Origin: Azonexus sp.
GTDB lineage: Bacteria > Pseudomonadota > Gammaproteobacteria > Burkholderiales > Rhodocyclaceae
DNA length: 64,000 bases
Direction: 5' to 3'
Assembly (NCBI GenBank): GCA_030691385.1
Contig: JAUYEI010000007.1
Span: 1-64,000, forward strand
The notes below the pieces were generated by a model, which was not told the DNA's origin, searched no databases, and saw only the letters and a program-made list of their open reading frames with translations. Of this stretch, positions 1-11,546 are shown in pieces. Position 1 is the first letter of the stretch; each line of letters begins with the position of its first letter. The translations under genes and the position numbers were made by a program.

Positions 1-1
1 G

Positions 2-118
2 GTGGCGCTTCGCGTGGCTGGCAATGCCTGTAGTTGGTGGCGCAATGCTGATCGACTGCTGAAGACGGTACTGACCATCGCCTACTTTGATCGACTCGGG
101 GTGCCTCGCCTCTCATAA
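2..118 (+). pseudogene. 3' end of an ORF truncated by the window edge, possibly group II intron reverse transcriptase/maturase C-terminus
   Basis: Frame 2 reads ...VALRVAGNACSWWRNADRLLKTVLTIAYFDRLGVPRLS*; resembles C-termini of intron-encoded RTs and is followed by strong RNA hairpins. Confidence 0.4.
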
Positions 119-130
119 CCTCAACTTCTC

Positions 131-206
131 GAACCGCCCGGCGCGGACCTGCATGCCGGGTGGTGCGGGAGGGGCCGGTCAGGTAATCTGGCCGCCCCTA
201 TCCCGA
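131..206 (+). ncRNA. Two consecutive strong hairpins, possible 3' part of a group II intron-like RNA
   Basis: ACCGCCCGGC(133-142)/GCCGGGTGGT(155-164) stem; AGGGGcCGGtCAG/CTGgCCGcCCCT stem around 170-200. Confidence 0.35.
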
Positions 207-223
207 TTCCCATCGGGGGAAAA

Positions 224-793
224 TCACAGGCGGGAAATACGCTTTTCCAGTCTCGCCACATCATCGCGCAAACCAAGCACAGCACTGCCAAATGCTGCCA
301 CATCGCGGCTTGCAGCCAGCATTCCCGACTCTTCAAGAGCGTACTCGGAAAAATTCTCGGCAACGCGACCGACGGCATCCTGAATTGATGCCGCCATCGT
401 CTGAGCGAGCCGGGCAAGGCGCCTGGCCGGAATGTCGCCAAGCAACTGAGCCAGGTCGGCCTCGGCATCCCAGTGCAGATTACGCAACACGAAGGCGAGG
501 CTTTCGGCGATATCGGCCGAACCCCCGAGTTTGACTGACGAAAACAGCGTATCGCGGTTGAAGAGCAAACGCGCCGGCAAATCCGATGGCAGGGTGATGG
601 TGACGTCGGGTTCAAGCGCCTTGTCACCGGCATGGAACAGACCTCGCTCGTCGATTCCCAGCCGGAAAACAAAAAGTCCGGAATCGATCAGGACCTGTGC
701 GCCGGAGTGCGCAACTAGCCGTGTCTGTGCCCAAGCTTCGCCTTCGATCAAATGATTCAAGGCAAGAATAGCCAGCGGATTGAGCGCTTCCAT
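224..793 (-). CDS. ubiJ: Ubiquinone biosynthesis accessory factor UbiJ (SCP2 domain)
   Basis: 189 aa, UbiJ-like sequence, adjacent to ubiE. Confidence 0.8.
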   Translation of the reverse strand: MEALNPLAILALNHLIEGEAWAQTRLVAHSGAQVLIDSGLFVFRLGIDERGLFHAGDKALEPDVTITLPSDLPARLLFNRDTLFSSVKLGGSADIAESLAFVLRNLHWDAEADLAQLLGDIPARRLARLAQTMAASIQDAVGRVAENFSEYALEESGMLAASRDVAAFGSAVLGLRDDVARLEKRISRL

Positions 794-804
794 AGAGAGT
801 AAGC

Positions 805-1542
805 CTAGAACTTGAATCCGCGATGCAGGGCAACGACGCCCAGAGCCAGATTGAAATATTCGACTTTTTCAAGGCCGACCTGCTCCATCATGGTTTTCAG
901 TTCCTCCTGCCCGGGATGGACACGAATCGACTCCGAGAGGTAGCGATAGCTGTCCGAGTCGTTGGTGACCAATTTGCCAACCTGCGGAATGACCTTGAAG
1001 GAATAGAAATCATAGAGCGGCGCCAGAGGCTTCCAAACCTGAGAAAACTCGAGTACCAGCAGGCGGCCACCTGGGCGCAGGACGCGTCGCATTTCGGCCA
1101 GCGCAGCATCCTTGTGCGTCATGTTGCGCAAGCCAAAGGCGACTGTAACGCAATCGAACCAGTCGTCAGGGAAGGGGAGTTTCTCCGCATCGCACTGCGC
1201 CACCGGCAGCATGTATCCCTTGTCGAGCAGGCGGTCGCGGCCACGGGCCAGCATCGCGTTGTTGATGTCGGTCAGCCACACCTGACCGCTTTTGCCGACG
1301 CGCTTGGCGAAGGCCAGCGACAGGTCGCCGGTACCGCCGGCAACATCGAGTACGCGTGAACCTTCGCGAACGCCGCTGCGCTGGATGGTGAAGGCTTTCC
1401 ACAGACGGTGCATGCCACCTGACATCAAGTCGTTCATCAGGTCGTAGCGACTGGCAACCGAATCGAATACGTCGGCGACACGCCGGGCCTTCTCCTGCTC
1501 GGCGACGGTTTCGTAACCAAAATGGGTTTTATCGTTGTTCAT
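805..1542 (-). CDS. ubiE: Ubiquinone/menaquinone C-methyltransferase UbiE
   Basis: 245 aa, [28 protein letters not shown]-binding [10 protein letters not shown]. Confidence 0.95.
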   Translation of the reverse strand: MNNDKTHFGYETVAEQEKARRVADVFDSVASRYDLMNDLMSGGMHRLWKAFTIQRSGVREGSRVLDVAGGTGDLSLAFAKRVGKSGQVWLTDINNAMLARGRDRLLDKGYMLPVAQCDAEKLPFPDDWFDCVTVAFGLRNMTHKDAALAEMRRVLRPGGRLLVLEFSQVWKPLAPLYDFYSFKVIPQVGKLVTNDSDSYRYLSESIRVHPGQEELKTMMEQVGLEKVEYFNLALGVVALHRGFKF

Positions 1543-1546
1543 GATT

Positions 1547-1966
1547 TCAGTGATGGTGGCCGCAGCTTCCGGCGGCCGGACGTGATGAAGTGTCGATATC
1601 GCGCGACAGCCCCTGTTTTTCGATCTGGGTCAGGTATTCCTGCCAGAGCTCGTCATGGTGCATGCCCAGGTTATAGAGCAGGTCCCAGGAATAGAGACCG
1701 CTATCGTGGCCATCGGAGAAAACAAGGCGCAGGGCATAGGTGCCGACGGGTTCGATCCGCTCAATATCGACGTTGCGCTTTCCCGTTTGCAGGGTTTCCT
1801 GGCCGGGGCCATGACCGCGGGCTTCGGCCGAGGGCGTATAGACCCGCAGATATTCAAAATCCAGCGCAAAGCTTTCGCCCTCGGCGTAGATCAGCTCCAG
1901 CCGTCGGGATTTTTGGTGCAGCTTGATTTCGCTCGGTATCGGGGTGTCTCGATCAATACCAGCCAT
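1547..1966 (-). CDS. DUF971 (gamma-butyrobetaine hydroxylase-like N-terminal) domain protein
   Basis: [43 protein letters not shown]. Confidence 0.8.
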   Translation of the reverse strand: MAGIDRDTPIPSEIKLHQKSRRLELIYAEGESFALDFEYLRVYTPSAEARGHGPGQETLQTGKRNVDIERIEPVGTYALRLVFSDGHDSGLYSWDLLYNLGMHHDELWQEYLTQIEKQGLSRDIDTSSRPAAGSCGHHH

Positions 1967-2028
1967 AGTTTTCTCCAGAATGAGGGCGCTAGTTTAGCGC
2001 ACTCATCGCCGGGCGATGCCGGGATAGG

Positions 2029-3633
2029 TCAAATCACCTGGTAGCTGATACGGTCGTAATCGGTGCCACGCTGAAGAATATGGTTCATCCGTAGTTGCCA
2101 GGGCGTTTCCTCCCCGGAAGAAACATCCAGTATCCGGCTTGCCTGATACATGCCCGGCGGCAGGACAATGGAACCTTCTTCCTTGATGGCCGGTACCGGC
2201 GGCAGCAGGAAAGCACGCACAAAACGCTCGTTGTTGCCGGCCTTCATCGACGCAACCCGCACGGCAATGCCAGCCGGCATGCCGGGCAGGGTGGCCACAC
2301 CGACGATCAATCCGCCGTCATCTTCCTGCATGAGCCAGGTCGCCTGGACCAGCAAAAAATGATCACCATCGTGCGGACAGACCACCATGAGCTGGCCATG
2401 CGATATGCGCATCCCGGCGCAGCTACGCCCCAGGCGAAAGCCGTTTGCCGAATGGTTGATGACTGACCATTCGTCGATCGGATAGCTGATCAGCGGCATG
2501 ATGGCGGGCGTCTGATCGGAATCCACACGCTCCCCGAAGGTGAACAACTGGTCGAATTCCCCGCGCGAGAAGGCGGCCGCCGAGTCCGGTTGCCCGAATT
2601 CCTTGCCGGTGATGTAAAAGTGGATCGCCTCGAAACCGACTGCCACCCTGGCGATTCCCTCGGTGGAGAAACGACGGAAACGACGGGGCGAGGCAGACTG
2701 TGTCCACGGCCGCGAAAGGTGGTCGAGCAGGCCGATGACATGGCCACTGGTTTCCTCGCCAAGCCCAAGCTGGGATGGCGTGATGCGCTGCCGAAGCTGG
2801 CTCAGCATGTGATTGATCTGCAGGCCCAGCCGGGTGGTGTCGAGACGCCGCGTATCGGCCGACGGCTCGTCGGCGACGGCCGTCGGATGCAGCGGCGCAT
2901 CCTTCATGAGCTCGATGACGTAGGCCGGAACCTCGAGGTCGTCATCAAGCTTGTGAATGGAGACCAGTGGTGCCCACATGCCGGCCCAGCGCCGGATCAG
3001 GTTGAGGTTGCGCACGCTGTTGCTGTAGGGGCTGGCGATGTCGATGAGCAGCAGGGTCGTGTAAGCGGCGGCGCAATGCGTCGCCTGCAGGCTGTTCTCG
3101 AGGGCATCCTCGAGCGGAGTGTAGGCGATGCCCCATTCTTCGGCTGTCTCATAGAAACCGTGCAGGTCCAGCCAGATACCGGGCGGCAGATCGCGGCGCG
3201 CGCGGTAGTGCTCAAGGATGACCATGCCTGTGTAATACAGGCAGCGATGCAGAATGGTGGCCATCATCGAGACGTATTGCGCATTCTCCGAATCCGGCTC
3301 CGCGAGTTGGGCGCACAGCGCGTAGGCCTTGCCCATCTTGCGCCAGGCGGTCACCACCTGCTGGAAATAGGACTCTTCTTCGTCAGCGAGGGGCAGCGCC
3401 CGGTTGTGATAGCGCCGGGCCATTTCCTCTTCGACGAAACACATCGGCGCCCGGGCTTGTTCGAGCAGCGCCAGCAAAACGCCAGATTCAGGCGGCGCCA
3501 AGAGCAGCGAGTCGATGAAGCTCATTAGCTGGCGCTCGGCGACAATCGGATTGGCCAGCGATAGCTGGGAGAGATAGTTCATCCCGCTTTGCAGATCTGA
3601 AATAACGGGCACTTCAACGGCAGTCGTGTTCAT
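2029..3633 (-). CDS. Conserved hypothetical protein, possible C-terminal PilZ-like domain
   Basis: 534-aa ORF; family not firmly recognised. Confidence 0.6.
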   Translation of the reverse strand: MNTTAVEVPVISDLQSGMNYLSQLSLANPIVAERQLMSFIDSLLLAPPESGVLLALLEQARAPMCFVEEEMARRYHNRALPLADEEESYFQQVVTAWRKMGKAYALCAQLAEPDSENAQYVSMMATILHRCLYYTGMVILEHYRARRDLPPGIWLDLHGFYETAEEWGIAYTPLEDALENSLQATHCAAAYTTLLLIDIASPYSNSVRNLNLIRRWAGMWAPLVSIHKLDDDLEVPAYVIELMKDAPLHPTAVADEPSADTRRLDTTRLGLQINHMLSQLRQRITPSQLGLGEETSGHVIGLLDHLSRPWTQSASPRRFRRFSTEGIARVAVGFEAIHFYITGKEFGQPDSAAAFSRGEFDQLFTFGERVDSDQTPAIMPLISYPIDEWSVINHSANGFRLGRSCAGMRISHGQLMVVCPHDGDHFLLVQATWLMQEDDGGLIVGVATLPGMPAGIAVRVASMKAGNNERFVRAFLLPPVPAIKEEGSIVLPPGMYQASRILDVSSGEETPWQLRMNHILQRGTDYDRISYQVI

Positions 3634-3646
3634 GATCCATCCAGCC

Positions 3647-4078
3647 TTATTCGATTTTTGCCAGCGCTACCGACACCGCTTGGGCCAGGGCCTCATCGCT
3701 GACTACAGGCCTTGGCGCCAGGCACTCCCGGCGGACGCTCCCCCAAACCGGTTCGGGAAAATGCCGGTCGTCCTGCCAGCGCGGGATGACGTGCCAATGG
3801 ACATGTGGAACCATGTTGCCGAAACTGGCCAGATTGATTTTATCCGGATTGAATAACTGCCGCACCACGGATTCGACGGCAAAGACGACGCGCATCAGCA
3901 TGGCCTGCTGGCCTGCCTCCAGATCGCTCATCTCGCGAACATGCTCATTCCAGATGATGCGGCAGAAACCCGGGTAATGCGGGTCGTCCACCCTGACGAC
4001 GCGGCAAAACGCCGACCACCAGAGAATGGCCCCGCCGGGGTTCATGCACAAATCACAGGACTGAGTATCGTTACCCAT
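3647..4078 (-). CDS. HIT family protein
   Basis: HVHWHVIPRW histidine-triad motif. Confidence 0.9.
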   Translation of the reverse strand: MGNDTQSCDLCMNPGGAILWWSAFCRVVRVDDPHYPGFCRIIWNEHVREMSDLEAGQQAMLMRVVFAVESVVRQLFNPDKINLASFGNMVPHVHWHVIPRWQDDRHFPEPVWGSVRRECLAPRPVVSDEALAQAVSVALAKIE

Positions 4079-4159
4079 GCCATCTCGCTCCGGATATCCG
4101 CGAAGGATTACACCGAAGAAGAAATATCACAAGCCGCCCCCGCAAAAGAAGCTGCTATT

Positions 4160-4213
4160 TCACGGTCAACCGGGTTTACGACGTGAAACGTAAAAAACGG
4201 GCAAAAATCAAAG
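4160..4213 (-). repeat. Dispersed TTTTTTCCGGTTGACCGTGG-type repeat, long form
   Basis: rc: ctttgatttttgcccgttttttacgtttcacgtcgtaaacccggttgaccgtg; includes the stop codon of the 4208-8083 gene. Confidence 0.85.
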
Positions 4214-7200
4214 AAGTACCCGCTCGATCCCGCCCGTATTGGCCTTGCCGACGTAATCTGCCATCCAGTTATCGCCGAGCAGATGCTTGGCCAGCTCGAC
4301 GACGATGTAATCGGCCTTGGTGCCGGCATCGTCGTCGTAACGGGAAAGCCCCTGCAGACAGGCCGGGCAGGAAGTCAGAATCTTGACATCGCCCGTGAAC
4401 CCGTCAGCGCGCAGCTTGGCAGCGCCGCTTTCAATTTCCTGCTGCTTGCGGAATTTGACCTGCGTCGCGACATCCGGCCGGGAATAGGCGAAGGAGCCGG
4501 CGTCGCCGCAGCAGCGGTCGGTCAGCGGTACTTCCTGGCCCATCAGCGCCTTGGTCACGGCCAGCGGCGCGTAGGCCTTCATCGGCGTGTGGCAGGGATC
4601 GTGATACATGTAGCGCGTGCCGCTGACGCCTTCGAGCTTGACGCCTTTTTCCATCAGGTACTCGTGGATGTCGAGCAGGCGGCAGCCGGGGAAGATCTTC
4701 TCGAACTGGTACTTCTGCAGTTGGTCCATGCAGGTACCGCAGGACACGATCACCGTCTTGATATCGAGATAGTTGAGCGTATTGGCGACACGGTGGAAGA
4801 GCACGCGGTTGTCGGTGGTGATCTTCTGGCCCTTGTCGTCATCGCCCGAGGCAGTCTGCGGATAGCCGCAGCACAGGTAGCCCGGCGGCAGCACGGTGGT
4901 GGCGCCGGTTTCGTAGAGCATGGCCTGGGTGGCCAGGCCGACCTGCGAGAACAGGCGCTCGGAACCGCAGCCCGGGAAGTAGAAGACGGCATCCGACTCC
5001 TCGGTCGTCTTGCGCGGATTGCGGATGACCGGGATGACCTTGTCGTCCTCGATATCGAGCAGGGCACGCGAGGTGCGCTTGGGCAGATTGCCCGGCATCG
5101 GCCGGTTGAGGAAGTGGATGATCTGCGTCTTGACGGTCGGCGCGCCGACCGTCGCCGGCGGATGTTTGCGGCTGTCCTGAACCAGGCCGAGTGCCTTGGC
5201 CGCCTTGTGGGCGAGGCGCTGGGCCTTGAAGCCGAAATCCATCATGCCGAAACGCATGAGCTTGATGGTCGCCGGATCTTTGAGGTTGAGGTAAGTCATC
5301 GCCGCAAAGGTGCCGGGGCTGAAGCGCTTTTTCTCCTGCTTGCGCAGGAAGTTGCGCATGGCGACCGAAACATCGCCGAAATCGATGTCGACCGGGCAAG
5401 GTTTCACACAACGGTGGCAGACCGTGCAATGGTCGGCGACATCGTTGAATTCGTCGAAATGCTTGAGCGAAATGCCGCGCCGGGTCTGTTCTTCGTAAAG
5501 GAAGGCTTCGACCAGCAGCGAGGTGGCGAGAATCTTGTTGCGCGGCGAGTAAAGCAGATTGGCCCGCGGCACGTGCGTCGAGCAGACCGGCTTGCATTTG
5601 CCGCAGCGCAGGCAATCCTTGACCATGTCGGAAATCTTGCCGATTTCGGACTGTTCCATGATCAGCGATTCGGTGCCGAGCAGGCTGAACGACGGCGTGT
5701 AGGCATTGCCGAGATCGCCGCCGGGCATCAGCTTGCCCTTGTTGAAGCGGCCTTCCGGATCGACCTTCTGCTTGTAGGCGCGGAAGGGGCCGAGTTCTTC
5801 TTCGGTCAGGAATTCGAGCTTGGTGATGCCGATGCCGTGTTCGCCGGAAATGACGCCATCCAGCCCGCGGGCGATGTGCATGATGCGTTCGACCGCCTTG
5901 TTGGCCGTCTGCAGCATTTCGTAATTGTCGGAATTGACCGGCAGGTTGGTATGCACATTGCCGTCGCCGGCGTGCATGTGCAGGGCGACGAAAACGCGAC
6001 CGCGCAGCACTTCCTTGTGGATGGCTTCGATGCGCTCGATGATCGGGCGATAGACGCCGCCGTCGAAAATCTTGGCCAGCCGGGCATGCAACTCCTGCTT
6101 CCACGACGTGCGCACCGAGTAATCCTGCAGGCGATGGAACAGCGTCGGGTTGTCAGCCCGGTTGCTCAGTTTGCCGGCCACCACGCCATACGAAGCGAAG
6201 CGCGATTCGGCTTCGGCCAGCGGCAGGTCGAGGTTGTCGAGCAACCATTCCCAGCGCAGGCGGACGGCATTGACGTAATCGAGCGCCGCCTGCTGGCGGT
6301 CGCCGATCAGCACATCGGTGTCGAGTGTCGTGTCACCGCGATGCAGCGGCAGGTCGCCCTTGAGGAATTCGGACAGCGCGTCGCACAGCGCCAGCTTGTT
6401 CTGCGTCGACAGCTCGATGTTGATGCGCTCGATGCCGTCGCAGTAGTCGCCCATGCGCGGCAGCGGAATGACTACGTCCTCGTTGAGTTTGAAGGCGTTG
6501 GTATGGCGCGAAATGGCGGCGGTGCGCGAACGGTCGAGCCAGAATTTCTTTCGTGTTTCGGCGTTGACCGCAATGAAACCCTCGGCGCCGCGCAGGTTGC
6601 ACATGCGGACGACTTCGGAAGCAGCGGCCATCACGGCGTTTTCGTCGTGACCGACGAGGTCGCCGATCAGCACCATCTTCGGCCGGCCGTGACGCTTGGC
6701 CTTGGTCGCGTAGCCGACGGCTTTCACGTAACGCTCGTCGAGGTGCTCGAGACCGGCCAGCTGCACGCCAGCGGCATGTCCGGCGCCGCCCGGCTTGAAG
6801 TAATCGGTGATTTCAACGATGGCCGGCACGGCTTCGCGGACCTGGCCGAAGAACTCCAGGCAAACGGTGCGCGCCACCGGCGGCATCTTGTGCAGCACCC
6901 AGCGCGCGGCGACGATGATGCCATCGGTGCCTTCCTTCTGGACGCCGGGAATGCCGCCGAGGAATTTGTCGGTGACATCCTTGCCCAGCCCGATCTTGCG
7001 GCAGGCGGCGCCCGGCAGGGTCAGGATTTCCTCGCCGAGCAGCTTCTTGCCGCTAGTGTCGAAGCGCTTGAGGCGGAATTCGACATTTTCCTGCTCGTGG
7101 ATCTTGCCGAAGTTGTGATTGACGCGTTCGATTTCCAGCCAGTTGCCGTCCGGATCGACCATCTTCCACCAAGCCAGGTTGTCGAGCGCGGTGCCCCACA

Positions 7201-8083
7201 ACACGGCTTTCTTGCCACCGGCGTTCATGGCGATGTTGCCACCGATGCAGGAGGCGGAGGCCGAAGTCGGATCGACGGCAAAGACACGGCCAGCCAGCGA
7301 AGCGGCTTCGGAAACCCGGTCGGTGACGACGCCGGCGCCGGTGCGAATGGTGGCGTAGGGCGTTTCATGGCCGGTCAGCACGAGTTCTTCGACCGGGCCG
7401 ATATCGATCAGTTTTTCAGTGTTGATGACAGCAGCATCGCGTGTCAGCGGCACGGCGCCGCCGGTGTAGCCGGTGCCGCCGCCGCGGGCGATGATGGTCA
7501 GGCCGGCTTCGATACAGCCGCGGACGAGGTGGCCAATTTCCTCCTCGGTGTCCGGATAGAGGACGACGAAGGGGTACTCGACGCGCCAGTCGGTCGCATC
7601 GGTGACGTGCGAGACGCGGGCCAGACCGTCGAAGGCGATGTTGTCCTTGCGCGTGTGCTTGCTCAGGATGCGCGTGACCTTGCGGCGCAGATCCCAGGTT
7701 TCGCCAAAACGTTCGGCAAAGCGGTTGACCGCGATGCGCGCCGCGTCGACCAGGCGCTTGACCTTGGCCGCCCGTTCGACGTCCTCGCCTTCGGTCGCTT
7801 CGCGCCGCTTTTCAACCTCGTTGAGCCGGTGGTGCAAGGCATTGACCAGCGCATCGCGCCGCTCGCGATTGTCGAGCAGGTCGTCTTCCAGATACGGGTT
7901 GCGCTGCACGACCCAGATGTCGCCCAGCACCTCGTAGAGCATGCGCGCCGAACGGCCGGTGACGCGCTCGGAACGGAGCTCGTCGAGCACCGCCCAGTTG
8001 TCGGCGCCAAGCAGGCGGATGACGATCTCGCGATCGGAAAACGAGGTGTAGTTGTAAGGTATTTCGCGCAAGCGGGCGGTCAT
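4208..8083 (-). CDS. FAD-linked oxidase / 4Fe-4S / cysteine-rich domain fusion dehydrogenase (D-lactate/glycolate dehydrogenase-like, DUF3683)
   Basis: FAD-binding [17 protein letters not shown]; 4Fe-4[12 protein letters not shown] and [14 protein letters not shown] motifs. Confidence 0.9.
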   Translation of the reverse strand: MTARLREIPYNYTSFSDREIVIRLLGADNWAVLDELRSERVTGRSARMLYEVLGDIWVVQRNPYLEDDLLDNRERRDALVNALHHRLNEVEKRREATEGEDVERAAKVKRLVDAARIAVNRFAERFGETWDLRRKVTRILSKHTRKDNIAFDGLARVSHVTDATDWRVEYPFVVLYPDTEEEIGHLVRGCIEAGLTIIARGGGTGYTGGAVPLTRDAAVINTEKLIDIGPVEELVLTGHETPYATIRTGAGVVTDRVSEAASLAGRVFAVDPTSASASCIGGNIAMNAGGKKAVLWGTALDNLAWWKMVDPDGNWLEIERVNHNFGKIHEQENVEFRLKRFDTSGKKLLGEEILTLPGAACRKIGLGKDVTDKFLGGIPGVQKEGTDGIIVAARWVLHKMPPVARTVCLEFFGQVREAVPAIVEITDYFKPGGAGHAAGVQLAGLEHLDERYVKAVGYATKAKRHGRPKMVLIGDLVGHDENAVMAAASEVVRMCNLRGAEGFIAVNAETRKKFWLDRSRTAAISRHTNAFKLNEDVVIPLPRMGDYCDGIERINIELSTQNKLALCDALSEFLKGDLPLHRGDTTLDTDVLIGDRQQAALDYVNAVRLRWEWLLDNLDLPLAEAESRFASYGVVAGKLSNRADNPTLFHRLQDYSVRTSWKQELHARLAKIFDGGVYRPIIERIEAIHKEVLRGRVFVALHMHAGDGNVHTNLPVNSDNYEMLQTANKAVERIMHIARGLDGVISGEHGIGITKLEFLTEEELGPFRAYKQKVDPEGRFNKGKLMPGGDLGNAYTPSFSLLGTESLIMEQSEIGKISDMVKDCLRCGKCKPVCSTHVPRANLLYSPRNKILATSLLVEAFLYEEQTRRGISLKHFDEFNDVADHCTVCHRCVKPCPVDIDFGDVSVAMRNFLRKQEKKRFSPGTFAAMTYLNLKDPATIKLMRFGMMDFGFKAQRLAHKAAKALGLVQDSRKHPPATVGAPTVKTQIIHFLNRPMPGNLPKRTSRALLDIEDDKVIPVIRNPRKTTEESDAVFYFPGCGSERLFSQVGLATQAMLYETGATTVLPPGYLCCGYPQTASGDDDKGQKITTDNRVLFHRVANTLNYLDIKTVIVSCGTCMDQLQKYQFEKIFPGCRLLDIHEYLMEKGVKLEGVSGTRYMYHDPCHTPMKAYAPLAVTKALMGQEVPLTDRCCGDAGSFAYSRPDVATQVKFRKQQEIESGAAKLRADGFTGDVKILTSCPACLQGLSRYDDDAGTKADYIVVELAKHLLGDNWMADYVGKANTGGIERVLL

Positions 8084-8174
8084 GGGAGCAGCCGGTGGTC
8101 CGTCAAAAGAGGAATTTTAGCGTATTGCGGGGCAGCACGCGGGGACAGGTAGACGTGCACCGCCGCTCAAAGGT

Positions 8175-9533
8175 TCAGCCTGCTTGAACGCCGCCGATCT
8201 TGAGCAGCAGCCCGAGCAGCGCACTGGCCGCGATAACCCGCATGACGCTCTGCTGGTAGCGAAAAAGGGCGAGAACGGCGAGCAGGGCAATAAGGGCCGA
8301 AATGCCATCGAAAGTGCCGGCAAAACCCTGCGGCCACAGCACGTGGTAGGCGAAGAACAGCGCCAGGTTGAGGATGACGCCGACCACGGCCGCCGTGATC
8401 GCCGTCAGTGGCGCCGTGAAATTGAGGTTGCCGTGCGTCGTCTCGACCAGCGGCCCGCCGAGCAGGATGAAGACGAAAGAGGGCAGGAAGGTGAACCACG
8501 TCACCAGACTGGCCGCCAGCGCCCCGGCCAGAAACAGGTTGTCCGGCCCGACCAGCGCTTGCATCTGCGCGGTCTGGTAGCCGCCGACGAAACCAACGAA
8601 GGCGACGACCATGATCAGCGGCCCGGGCGTCGTTTCGCCGAGGGCCAGGCCGGCTATCATCTGGGTCGGCGTCAGCCAGCCGAAATGCGTCACAGCGCCC
8701 TGATAGACGTAGGGCAGCACGGCGTAGGCGCCGCCGAAGGTGAGCAAGGCCGCCTTGGTGAAGAACCAGCCCATCTGCGTCAGCGTGTGGTCCCAGCCGA
8801 GCGTGGCGGTCAGCATGCTCATGGGCAGCGCCCAGAGCAGGGCACCGATGACCGCCACCGTGAGCAGGCGCGACCAGCGGAAACGGGCGTGTTCGGGCGT
8901 TGGCGTGTCGTCGTCGATGAGCGCCGGCATTTCGATTTTGGCCGATTTTTCCGGTTGACCGTGGGATTGGGGCTGAACCGGCTTGAATCGTCCGCCGACG
9001 TAACCAATCAGCCCGGCGGCCACGACAATGGCCGGAAACGGCGTGCCGAAGGCAAAAATGGCGACGAAAGCCGTCCCGGCAATCGCCCACAGCAGCTTGG
9101 TCTTGAGCGCCCGCGAGCCAATGCGCCAGGCCGCCTGCAGGACGATGGCGGTGACCGCCGGCTTGATGCCGAAAAACAGCCCGGCGACTAGCGTCGTATT
9201 GCCGTAGGCGATGTAGATCCACGACAGCGCAATGAGAATGAATAGCGAGGGCAGCACGAACAGCACGCCGGCGACGATGCCGCCCCGGGTCCGATGCATG
9301 AGCCAGCCGATGTAGGTGGCTAGCTGCTGCGCCTCCGGCCCGGGCAGCACCATGCAGTAATTGAGGGCATGCAGGAAACGGCCTTCGGACAGCCAGCGGC
9401 GCTTGTCGACGAGTTCCTGATGCATCATAGATATCTGCCCGGCCGGGCCGCCGAAGCTGATGAAACCAAGCTTGAGCCAGAAGCGGAAGGCTTCCCAGAA
9501 AGTAACTTTGGCGGGCAGGGTGGAATCGGGCAT
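8175..9533 (-). CDS. chrA: Chromate transporter ChrA family (CHR)
   Basis: LKLGFISFGGPAGQISMMHQELVDKRRW; probable start at 9533; ORF extends to 9770. Confidence 0.9.
   Translation of the reverse strand: MPDSTLPAKVTFWEAFRFWLKLGFISFGGPAGQISMMHQELVDKRRWLSEGRFLHALNYCMVLPGPEAQQLATYIGWLMHRTRGGIVAGVLFVLPSLFILIALSWIYIAYGNTTLVAGLFFGIKPAVTAIVLQAAWRIGSRALKTKLLWAIAGTAFVAIFAFGTPFPAIVVAAGLIGYVGGRFKPVQPQSHGQPEKSAKIEMPALIDDDTPTPEHARFRWSRLLTVAVIGALLWALPMSMLTATLGWDHTLTQMGWFFTKAALLTFGGAYAVLPYVYQGAVTHFGWLTPTQMIAGLALGETTPGPLIMVVAFVGFVGGYQTAQMQALVGPDNLFLAGALAASLVTWFTFLPSFVFILLGGPLVETTHGNLNFTAPLTAITAAVVGVILNLALFFAYHVLWPQGFAGTFDGISALIALLAVLALFRYQQSVMRVIAASALLGLLLKIGGVQAG
8931..8970 (+). repeat. Dispersed repeat copy inside chrA
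   Basis: ttcgattttggccgatttttccggttgaccgtgggattgg; encodes [12 protein letters not shown] on minus strand. Confidence 0.88.
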
Positions 9534-9958
9534 CAGGAACTCACGGCCGTCTGGGCGACCAGCCAGTAGCGCGCGAACTTGCCGATGACCATGAACAGAC
9601 AGCAAGGCAGCCAGTGCAGGCGCAACCAGCCAGCGGCAAGGCACAGCGCGTCGCCGATCAGCGGCGCCCAGGCGAGCAGCAGCGTGGGGCTGCCCCAGCG
9701 TTCGAGCCGGTCGCGATGCGGCAGGTTTTCGAGCCTTTGCCAGCGCGGCAGAAAGCGGCCACACCACCATGACGTCATGCCGCCGGCCGTATTGCCCAGC
9801 GTGGCGAGGGCCAGCGCCGAGCCGTACTCAGCCGGATGCTGACGCAAAAATCCCCACAACAGCGCCTCCGAGCCGCCGGGCAGCACCGTTGCCGAGAGAA
9901 AACTGGCCGCCAGCAGGCCCCAAAGCCCACTTTCCGCCGTGACGTTTAGCCACTCCAC
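9533..9958 (-). CDS. YqaA/DedA-like small membrane protein
   Basis: ESGLWGLLAASFLSATVLPGGSEALLWGFL. Confidence 0.75.
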   Translation of the reverse strand: MEWLNVTAESGLWGLLAASFLSATVLPGGSEALLWGFLRQHPAEYGSALALATLGNTAGGMTSWWCGRFLPRWQRLENLPHRDRLERWGSPTLLLAWAPLIGDALCLAAGWLRLHWLPCCLFMVIGKFARYWLVAQTAVSS

Positions 9959-9996
9959 CCGTAGAATCTCCCTTTTGCCTTAATGAATTGCGCGCA

Positions 9997-11529
9997 ATGC
10001 ACCCGGATTATCTCGAAAAAGTTCTCAACGCACAGGTTTATGACGTGGCCGTCGAAACGCCGCTCGACCTGGCCAGCAACCTTTCCGCCCGGGTCGGCAA
10101 CAAGATTATTCTCAAGCGTGAAGACATGCAGCCGGTCTTTTCCTTCAAGCTGCGCGGCGCCTACAACAAGATCGCCAGCCTCTCGGCGGAAAAACTCAAG
10201 CGCGGCGTCATCTGCGCCTCGGCCGGCAATCACGCCCAGGGCGTCGCCCTGTCGGCCAAGAAGCTGGGTTGCCGGGCGGTCATCGTCATGCCGACCTCGA
10301 CGCCGGGCATCAAGATCGATGCCGTCCGCTCGCGCGGCGGCGAAGTCGTGCTGCATGGCGATTCCTTTGACGAAGCCTACGCCCACGCCGTCGAACTCGA
10401 AAAAACCGAGAAGCTGACCTTCGTCCACCCCTTCGACGATCCGGAAGTGATCGCCGGGCAGGGCACCGTCGCCATGGAAATCCTCCGCCAGCATTCCCGC
10501 CACAATGGGCCGATCACCGCCGTCTTCTGCGCCATCGGCGGCGGCGGGCTGGTCGCCGGGGTGGCTGCCTACATCAAGCGCCTGCGCCCGGAAATCAAGG
10601 TCATCGGCGTTGAAACCTTCGACGCCGACGCCATGAAGCAGTCGCTGGCCGCCGGCAAGCGCCTTCGTCTCGATCAGGTTGGCCTGTTTGCCGACGGCAC
10701 CGCCGTCAAGTTCGTCGGTGAAGAAACCTTCCGTCTGTGCAAGGAATACCTCGACGAGGTCATCCTGGTCGACACCGACGCCATCTGCGCGGCGATCAAG
10801 GACGTCTTCGAGGACACCCGCTCGATTCTCGAACCGGCCGGCGCCCTGGCCGTGGCCGGGGCCAAGGAATATGCCCGCCAGCACAAGCTCAAGGACAAGA
10901 ACCTGATCGCCGTCACCTCCGGCGCCAACATGAATTTCGACCGCCTGCGCTTCGTTGCCGAGCGGGCCGAATTCGGCGAACAGCGCGAAGCCGTCTTCGC
11001 CGTCACGCTGCCCGAAAAGCCCGGCGCCTACAAGAAATTCCTGGCCCTGATCGGCAAGCGCAACGTCACCGAATTCAACTACCGCTACCACACCGCCAGC
11101 GAAGCCCACGTCTTCGTCGGCGTCCAGGTCGCCGACCGCAAGGAATCGCTGAAGCTGGTCGACAGCCTGCAAAAGCACGGCTACCCGACACTCGACCTGA
11201 CCGACGACGAAATGGCCAAGAACCATATCCGTCACATGGTCGGCGGCCACGCCGCGGCGGTCTGCGAAAAGGGCCTGCACGAACTGCTCTACCGCTTCGA
11301 ATTCCCCGAAAAGCCGGGCGCGCTGATGAATTTCCTGACCCAGATGAGCGCCGGCTGGAACATCAGCCTCTTCCACTACCGCAACCACGGCGCCGACTAC
11401 GGCCGCGTCCTGGTCGGCATGCAAGTGCCGCCGGGCGACATGGGGAAATTCAAGGAATTCCTGCAAAAGCTCGGCTACGCCCACTGGGACGAGAGCCAGA
11501 ATCCGGCTTACAAGCTGTTTTTGGGGTAA
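9997..11529 (+). CDS. ilvA: Threonine ammonia-lyase, biosynthetic
   Basis: PLP motif FSFKLRGAYNKI plus two C-terminal ACT-like regions. Confidence 0.95.
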   Translation: MHPDYLEKVLNAQVYDVAVETPLDLASNLSARVGNKIILKREDMQPVFSFKLRGAYNKIASLSAEKLKRGVICASAGNHAQGVALSAKKLGCRAVIVMPTSTPGIKIDAVRSRGGEVVLHGDSFDEAYAHAVELEKTEKLTFVHPFDDPEVIAGQGTVAMEILRQHSRHNGPITAVFCAIGGGGLVAGVAAYIKRLRPEIKVIGVETFDADAMKQSLAAGKRLRLDQVGLFADGTAVKFVGEETFRLCKEYLDEVILVDTDAICAAIKDVFEDTRSILEPAGALAVAGAKEYARQHKLKDKNLIAVTSGANMNFDRLRFVAERAEFGEQREAVFAVTLPEKPGAYKKFLALIGKRNVTEFNYRYHTASEAHVFVGVQVADRKESLKLVDSLQKHGYPTLDLTDDEMAKNHIRHMVGGHAAAVCEKGLHELLYRFEFPEKPGALMNFLTQMSAGWNISLFHYRNHGADYGRVLVGMQVPPGDMGKFKEFLQKLGYAHWDESQNPAYKLFLG

Positions 11530-11546
11530 GCACCTGATCCAATTGG

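Noticed and set aside
4283-8152. 1289-aa plus-strand ORF antisense to the FAD/Fe-S dehydrogenase
   Set aside because: Sense ORF has clear domains; the antisense ORF is low-complexity and typical of GC-rich codon mirror reading.
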